Assembly: GCA_964497095.1 (NCBI GenBank)
Contig: CAZCCL010000145.1
Span: 1-6,160, forward strand
Source of the DNA: CAVPLM01 sp964497095
Lineage (GTDB): Bacteria; Actinomycetota; Thermoleophilia; RBG-16-64-13
Direction of reading: 5' to 3'
DNA length: 6,160 nt
Position 1 is the stretch's first letter, and every line of letters begins with the position of its first letter. Position numbers and translations under genes: made by a program. A model generated the notes under the pieces. The model worked only from the letters and a program-made list of their open reading frames with translations. It did not search any database and was not told the origin of the DNA. Below, in pieces: positions 4,768 to 6,160 of the stretch.

Positions 4768-6093
4768 ATGAAGAAAGCGCTAATCCTAGGGTTGGTATTG
4801 GTGTTCGCGGCCACGATGGGGCTGGCGGCCTGTGGCGGGGACGAGGAGACCACCACCACCGCAGCGCCGAGCACCGAGACTACATTGGCACCGGAGACGA
4901 CCACGACGGCAGGAGCCGAGACCACAACGACGGTCGCCGGTCCCACAAAGGACAAAATCACCATAGGGTACGTGGACGCGTTCACGGGGATATTCGCGCC
5001 GGGTCCGCTGCTGTGGGGAACGATCTGGATGGAACAGCTCATCGCCGACTATAACGCCGACGGGGGGCTCTACGTTCCTGAATACGACACGAAACTGCCC
5101 ATCGAGTTGATCAAGTACGACTCAGCGAGCGACGCGGAGACGCTGATCAGGCTCACCGAGAAGTGTATGACCGAGGACGAAGTCGACCTGATGTTCGCAC
5201 CCTGGGGGACCTCTCAGAACTTCGCGGTCTACTCACTGTATGAGAAATACGAATATCCGTGTATCCAGCATGCTATGGGTAGCGGTCAGATAGTCGACCT
5301 GATTCAAAGCGCTGCAGCGACCTGGGCCTTCCCGGTACTGTGCCAGCCGCCGTTTGTGGCCAAGTACACGGCGGACTTCATCCAGAAGTATGGGGCGACC
5401 AACATAGGGATCATCGGCATAAACGACCTGCACGGCATAGAGTTCACGGGACGTCTGCAGGCGGAATTGGCTTCACGAAACATCCCCGTCGCGGTTGGGC
5501 CTGAGCTCTACCCGGTTACCGTTACCGATCTCTCTCCCATAATCAAGAAGCTCCAAGAAGCGAACGTAGACTGCCTGTGGGCTTCCACCTATCCAGCCGA
5601 TGGCGGGCTGCTGGTGAAACAGTGCATGGAGCTCGGCTATTCTCCGACGATGATGTTCATGGGCCCGGGGGCCCAGTATCCGTTGGTGATGGTGCCTCAG
5701 TTCGGCCTCGACGGTGTGAAGGGAATCATGGAGTATCACGGATTCGAGGTGGACTTCACCACATCTCCCGAATTGATGGCCCTCGCCGAGAAATACAAAG
5801 CGGCGGCTGATGGCTGGCCTGGCGCGAACACCATAGCCGCCTACGTGTGTTATCAGTGTCTGTTTGACGCTGTCGAACAAGTAGGTCTCGACAGGGTCAA
5901 GCTGAGGGATACGCTGAAGACCGGGACATTCGATACGGTACTCGGGCAGGCCAAGTGGAACTGGGACGACGTTTACCTGGATGTTCCAGGTGCCGGTTAC
6001 CTTTGCCAGTGGCAGGGTGAGGAAATGCTGAAGGTGGTCTGGCCGGAGGATAGAGCCAGTGCTGAATGGATACCGAAACCCGCTTGGCCCTGA
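4768..6093 (+). CDS. Type I substrate-binding lipoprotein of a branched-chain amino acid/amide-type ABC transporter
   Basis: Complete 441-residue lipoprotein that would capture a small polar ligand outside the membrane and deliver it to a LivHMGF-like transporter. The N-terminus is a lipoprotein signal: MKK, a hydrophobic stretch, then lipobox LAAC with Cys22 as the lipidation site. Residues 27-58 form a Thr-rich linker made of four 8-residue units. The mature fold begins at KITIGYVDAFTGIFAPG (63-79), the usual first strand and ligand loop of the Peripla_BP_5/6 family, followed by a mid-domain KYGATNIGIIGINDLHGIEF (207-226), the linker strand LYPVTVTDLSPIIKKLQEA (248-265) and the C-terminal lobe. 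Eight further cysteines (133, 165, 192, 269, 286, 361, 364, 413) are unusual for an exported protein. GGGGG (4757-4761) lies six bases before the ATG. The ligand is not evident; amino acids, urea and short amides are all known ligands of the family. Transporter partners are expected downstream of the window. Confidence 0.93.
   Translation: MKKALILGLVLVFAATMGLAACGGDEETTTTAAPSTETTLAPETTTTAGAETTTTVAGPTKDKITIGYVDAFTGIFAPGPLLWGTIWMEQLIADYNADGGLYVPEYDTKLPIELIKYDSASDAETLIRLTEKCMTEDEVDLMFAPWGTSQNFAVYSLYEKYEYPCIQHAMGSGQIVDLIQSAAATWAFPVLCQPPFVAKYTADFIQKYGATNIGIIGINDLHGIEFTGRLQAELASRNIPVAVGPELYPVTVTDLSPIIKKLQEANVDCLWASTYPADGGLLVKQCMELGYSPTMMFMGPGAQYPLVMVPQFGLDGVKGIMEYHGFEVDFTTSPELMALAEKYKAAADGWPGANTIAAYVCYQCLFDAVEQVGLDRVKLRDTLKTGTFDTVLGQAKWNWDDVYLDVPGAGYLCQWQGEEMLKVVWPEDRASAEWIPKPAWP
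4846..4941 (+). repeat. Four tandem 24-base units encoding the Thr-rich linker
   Basis: Residues 27-58 of the lipoprotein divide exactly into four 8-residue units. Three begin ETTTT (27, 43 and 51); the second, at 35, is diverged but keeps ETT. Fifteen of 32 residues are Thr. At the DNA level the units are diverged, with different Thr codons (ACC, ACG, ACA, ACT). It is a flexible extracellular tether that holds the binding domain away from the membrane. Confidence 0.7.
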
Positions 6094-6160
6094 GAGCGAA
6101 CGCTTGTAGATATCAGGCGCAAAGCAGCGCGGGACAACACAACATTCAGTTGAGTGCCGC
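6094..6160. other. Sequence downstream of the binding-protein gene
   Basis: The last 67 bases hold no start of a recognisable gene and no T-tailed hairpin, so transcription may well continue into transporter genes beyond the window. Confidence 0.4.

Noticed and set aside
4572..5054. 160-codon plus-strand frame entering the lipoprotein gene
   Set aside because: More than half overlaps the lipoprotein gene in another frame, and the His/Asp/Gly-rich translation there comes from the Thr repeat tract being read out of phase.
1..6160. CRISPR array, insertion sequence or phage element
   Set aside because: No regularly spaced direct repeats, no transposase or integrase motif and no terminal inverted repeats with flanking duplications were visible.

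Overview
The window reads as a piece of a high-GC bacterial chromosome, probably from a deep-branching actinobacterial-type lineage and probably a draft or metagenome scaffold. Three things suggest this: G/C-rich third codon positions alongside frequent ATA isoleucine codons; a lipoprotein whose lipobox cysteine is followed by a long Thr/Ala/Glu-rich linker, a style common in Actinobacteria; and a run of exactly ten Ns at 1773-1782 that looks like a scaffolding gap. Both the extracytoplasmic binding protein and the hydrolase carry many cysteines, which hints weakly at an anaerobic host. The taxonomic call is inference.

Layout. Positions 1-2746 (+) hold a likely three-gene operon. It starts with the C-terminal part of a membrane-anchored protein with tandem NEW3-type beta-sandwich modules (1-615). 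Next comes an ABC-2-type transporter ATPase (683-1681), then an ABC-2-type permease (intact from 1784 to 2746, 5' end broken by the N gap; a plausible ATG at 1668 overlaps the ATPase gene). Together they look like one membrane complex: ATPase, six-helix permease and a surface-exposed NEW3 partner anchored by a C-terminal helix. The substrate cannot be told from sequence.

A hairpin (2755-2778) lies between the permease and a convergent gene at 2793-3725 (-). That gene encodes a nitrilase-superfamily carbon-nitrogen hydrolase with an intact Glu-Lys-Cys triad and features reminiscent of the aliphatic amidase/formamidase branch. It has a good Shine-Dalgarno and a credible sigma-70-type promoter just upstream (3765-3792, -).

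Positions 3726-4767 are about 1 kb without a convincing gene. They contain the hydrolase promoter, a few inverted repeats, a very short ORF with a strong ribosome binding site (4529-4618), and a TTGACA box upstream of the next gene. Positions 4768-6093 (+) encode a complete type I periplasmic-binding-fold substrate-binding lipoprotein of the branched-chain amino acid/amide transporter class. Its permease and ATPase partners would be expected beyond the right edge.

The hydrolase and the binding protein are divergent and share the 1-kb intergenic region. They could belong to one uptake-and-hydrolysis pathway for an amide-like compound, but nothing in the sequence fixes the substrate. I found no CRISPR array, tRNA, rRNA or intact mobile element, and no clearly unprecedented system. 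The most interesting items are the NEW3-ABC module of unknown function, the possible amide uptake/hydrolysis pairing, and the unexplained 1-kb spacer.
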